DNA of 16,185 nucleotides, taken from assembly GCA_029777755.1 (NCBI GenBank), contig JAKORQ010000318.1:1-16185 (forward strand). The letters run 5' to 3'. This document shows, one piece after another, positions 13,716-16,185 of the stretch. The first letter of the stretch is position 1; the number at the start of each line of letters is the position of its first letter. The notes below the pieces were generated by a model. That model did not search any database, had not been told where the DNA came from, and saw only the letters and a program-made list of their open reading frames with translations. The position numbers and the translations under genes are program-made. This DNA comes from Planctomycetota bacterium (GTDB taxonomy: Bacteria; Planctomycetota; Phycisphaerae; Tepidisphaerales; Tepidisphaeraceae).

Positions 13716-14543
13716 GTTGTGCTGCGTGGTGCCGAGGATCAGGTCGATGATCATGTCACGCTCGAACCCGTGCTGCACGGCCGCGTCCACGCGATGGTAA
13801 AACGCCGGGTTTGGACGAACTTCGTTGGGATCGGATCCCTCGTTGTTGGTTGGCTTGCCGTCGGGGGTGAAGAAGGCTGATGCCTCGGTGCTGCCGTTGG
13901 GATCCGGGAATGCCTTCATCAGCATGCGGATCTTGTTGAAGTAGGGGGCGTTGGCATCGATGTCGGCGCGGATATTCTCGATCGTCTGTTCCTTGCCGTT
14001 GGGCCGGGAGAGGAACACATAGTGCGTGTTGCCGACGATGTAGGGGAAACTGCCATCATCGCGCACCCACCAGCGATTGCCCACACCGCCGGGCCGCCAG
14101 AAACCCTTCAGGCCGGCCGCTGTCGCGGCGATGGTCTGGCCCTGTCGCTGCCCGTTGAGTTGCTCACTATTTGAACTGACGCGGGCGAGCGTCCATGTTC
14201 CCGGCAGCGTGGGGCAGAAGCGCACCTTGAACACCCCGCCGCGCGAGCCGCCCTTGCCGTCACCATTCCAGAAGCCGTGGATGCGATACTGCTGGCCGGA
14301 TTCGTGCGTAAAGTCGGCCGTCAGCTCGACATCCACCGCCGGCTTGTCGGCGGGGCCGAACTCCGGGCCGGCAAATTCCAGCTCCACTACCTCATGTACC
14401 CGCGCCGGGATGGCCGGGGATGCCGCCCAGGCGACCGATGCAAGGCATGCCAGGATCATCACGTATGCCAGCGAAGATAGTTGCTCTACCATGGCAACAA
14501 TTAGACTCAATTGCGCCTTACGTGCAATCCGATTGGAGCTCAC
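13713..14543 (-). CDS. N-terminal half of a split secreted DUF5060/DUF4038-type glycoside hydrolase
   Basis: This 276-codon segment starts with a basic stretch and a hydrophobic segment ending AWA-AS near residues 40/41, which reads as a signal peptide, so export is likely. Residues ~48-125 resemble the DUF5060 beta domain (VHEVVELEF, then VFKVRFCPTLPGTWTLAR). From ~145 a barrel begins (KGFWRPGG..NRWWVRDDGSFPYIVGNTHYVFLS), and the segment ends at TTQHN followed by TAG. The family acts on plant or microbial polysaccharides; the substrate is unknown. The start is uncertain: GTG at 14543 keeps basic residues ahead of the hydrophobic segment, ATG at 14492 is an alternative, and neither has a clear ribosome site. 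It follows the aldo/keto reductase stop by 24 nt, so they are probably cotranscribed. Confidence 0.68.
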   Translation of the reverse strand: MSSNRIARKAQLSLIVAMVEQLSSLAYVMILACLASVAWAASPAIPARVHEVVELEFAGPEFGPADKPAVDVELTADFTHESGQQYRIHGFWNGDGKGGSRGGVFKVRFCPTLPGTWTLARVSSNSEQLNGQRQGQTIAATAAGLKGFWRPGGVGNRWWVRDDGSFPYIVGNTHYVFLSRPNGKEQTIENIRADIDANAPYFNKIRMLMKAFPDPNGSTEASAFFTPDGKPTNNEGSDPNEVRPNPAFYHRVDAAVQHGFERDMIIDLILGTTQHN

Positions 14544-14567
14544 AGGTTGTTGCCAGGCGCCATGCCG

Positions 14568-15554
<987 letters not shown>

Positions 15555-15586
15555 GTGATCTCCTTCCTCAAGACGGGTGCGCAGCG

Positions 15587-15592
15587 ATTATA
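15587..15592 (-). promoter_or_regulatory. Consensus -10 element for the aldo/keto reductase
   Basis: The minus strand reads TATAAT, a perfect -10 hexamer, 32 nt before the ATG at 15554. The expected leader is about 25 nt and includes AAGGAG. No good -35 match is found 16-18 nt upstream, so activation by a regulator or a weak promoter is possible. Confidence 0.45.
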
Positions 15593-15622
15593 GGCGGAGT
15601 CGATGCGTCGCCCTACGCTCTG

Positions 15623-15641
15623 AGATGGGACACGGATGAAC
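15623..15641 (+). repeat. Dispersed repeat, short forward copy
   Basis: AGATGGGACACGGATGAAC shares CACGGATGAAC exactly with 349-359 and resembles CAGATGGACACGGAT at 361-375. Confidence 0.55.
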
Positions 15642-15854
15642 ATATATGCACGCAATTGCTCTGGAAATCATCGTTTATTGTGGCGCGATTCTTAGGCTGA
15701 CGTAACAGGAGCTGACCTGACGGGATGCCTGGTCTGTAGAATGCGATCTAGATCGAGTTGCCGCACCATGCTTCAGTACAGGCATGCCAAGACGTCAACT
15801 ACAGCAGCCGATCACCCCCGATCCTCATCGAGCAAAATGATGAGAATCGTAAGG

Positions 15855-15888
15855 AGATCTGTGTGAATCCGTGTTTATCTGTGGTTCC
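15855..15888 (-). repeat. Dispersed CACAGAT..CACGGAT repeat, reverse copy
   Basis: Positions 15866-15888 are identical to 505-527 over 23 nt. This copy extends further at its left with AGATCTGTGTG, giving alternating CACAGAT and CACGGAT units on the minus strand. It lies about 30 nt beyond the VOC gene stop. Confidence 0.75.
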
Positions 15889-15919
15889 AGCTACACTTAT
15901 TGCTGCTGCTCCGGTCGCG

Positions 15920-16185
15920 TCACTTATTGTTCTGCAGCAGCTCGATGTCTACTCCCAGCAGTTTTTCGCCTCGGAGGTAGCTGTAGCACCCGCCGGTGTA
16001 GTCACCTTTCTGAGAGACGGGCAGGCCCAGCGAGTCAATCGTCTTCTGCATGTCGTTTGTCTCGAAGGCGATGTGGTGGACGCTGGGGCCGTGCTTCTTC
16101 AGGTGCTCCATCCAGACGCTGCCTTCGCCCACCGGCTCGATGAACTCGATGGTGATGTTCTTCGCCCGGATGAAGGCCAGCTTTG
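15920..16185 (-). CDS. Glyoxalase/VOC family protein, C-terminal part
   Basis: The frame is open from the window's end to a TGA at 15920-15922, giving the last 87 residues; the start lies outside. The readable part begins KLAFIRAKNITIEFIEP and includes GPSVHHIAFETNDMQ with the metal-ligand histidine region, and ends LLGVDIELLQ with the probable glutamate ligand. This is the second beta-alpha-beta-beta-beta module of a vicinal oxygen chelate protein such as lactoylglutathione lyase or methylmalonyl-CoA epimerase. IEFIEP..GEGS followed by HGPSVHHIAF is the pattern of the epimerase/lyase-like group, but the exact reaction cannot be assigned from half a protein. An internal GTG at 16132 is not the start, since the homologous pattern continues upstream of it. 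Confidence 0.8.
   Translation of the reverse strand, partial: KLAFIRAKNITIEFIEPVGEGSVWMEHLKKHGPSVHHIAFETNDMQKTIDSLGLPVSQKGDYTGGCYSYLRGEKLLGVDIELLQNNK

Larger units (their letters stand above)
15555..15919. other. Non-coding interval with promoter and repeats
   Basis: This 365-nt stretch lies between the aldo/keto reductase start and the VOC gene stop, both on the minus strand. It holds the reductase's -10 element, a forward and a reverse copy of the dispersed repeat, a 12-bp perfect palindrome CGATCTAGATCG (15744-15755), and a 6-bp stem-loop CTCATC/GATGAG (15824-15844) about 75 nt beyond the VOC stop. I see no convincing coding frame. Confidence 0.6.

Overview
This is a moderately GC-rich bacterial window with twelve intact or nearly intact genes, one glycoside hydrolase gene interrupted by a stop codon, and a partial gene at each end. 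The gene content is a mix seen in environmental lineages such as Armatimonadota, Planctomycetota or Chloroflexota: DUF1802, DUF5060-type hydrolase, bipartite glycine dehydrogenase, Fe-S aldo/keto reductase, membrane-fused spermidine synthase, and interspersed repeats of the type CACAGAT..CACGGAT. I cannot place it to phylum with confidence. No phage, plasmid, insertion sequence, CRISPR, tRNA or rRNA is visible.

Layout. 1-291 (+): 3' end of a small basic protein. 292-561: non-coding, with copies of the dispersed repeat. 4846-562 (-): a four-gene operon read as TRIC-type membrane channel, ribokinase, GH9-like protein, serine hydrolase; the last three junctions are tightly packed (25-nt gap, 8-nt ATG/TGA overlap, 5-nt gap). 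4948-5532 (+): DUF1802 gene, divergent from that operon. 8258-5545 (-): Fe-S aldo/keto reductase followed by a polytopic spermidine-synthase fusion. 8259-8547: non-coding, with a promoter candidate and a strongly structured element next to the purH stop. 10155-8548 (-): purH. 11787-10321 (-): gcvPB. 11949-12833 (+): DUF4261 protein. 15554-12846 (-): aldo/keto reductase followed by a secreted DUF5060/clan GH-A-like hydrolase split by an in-frame TAG. 15555-15919: non-coding, with more dispersed repeat. 15920-16185 (-): C-terminal half of a glyoxalase/VOC protein.

How the genes fit together. The left operon looks like intracellular sugar or glycoside handling: neither hydrolase has a signal peptide, and a ribokinase phosphorylates the released sugar. 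purH and gcvPB are housekeeping genes of one-carbon and purine metabolism but appear to be separate transcripts. The right pair (aldo/keto reductase plus exported hydrolase) may again be carbohydrate-related.

The most notable points are (1) the amber codon that cuts a clan GH-A-like barrel between its N-terminal half and both predicted catalytic glutamates, with the frame otherwise open; (2) a ~176-nt nested inverted-repeat element between purH and the Fe-S reductase; (3) stem-loops that include the stop codons at both convergent gene pairs, each pair being 12 nt apart; and (4) the dispersed repeat arranged as a forward/reverse pair at both ends of the window. I saw no clear evidence of a wholly new multi-gene system.
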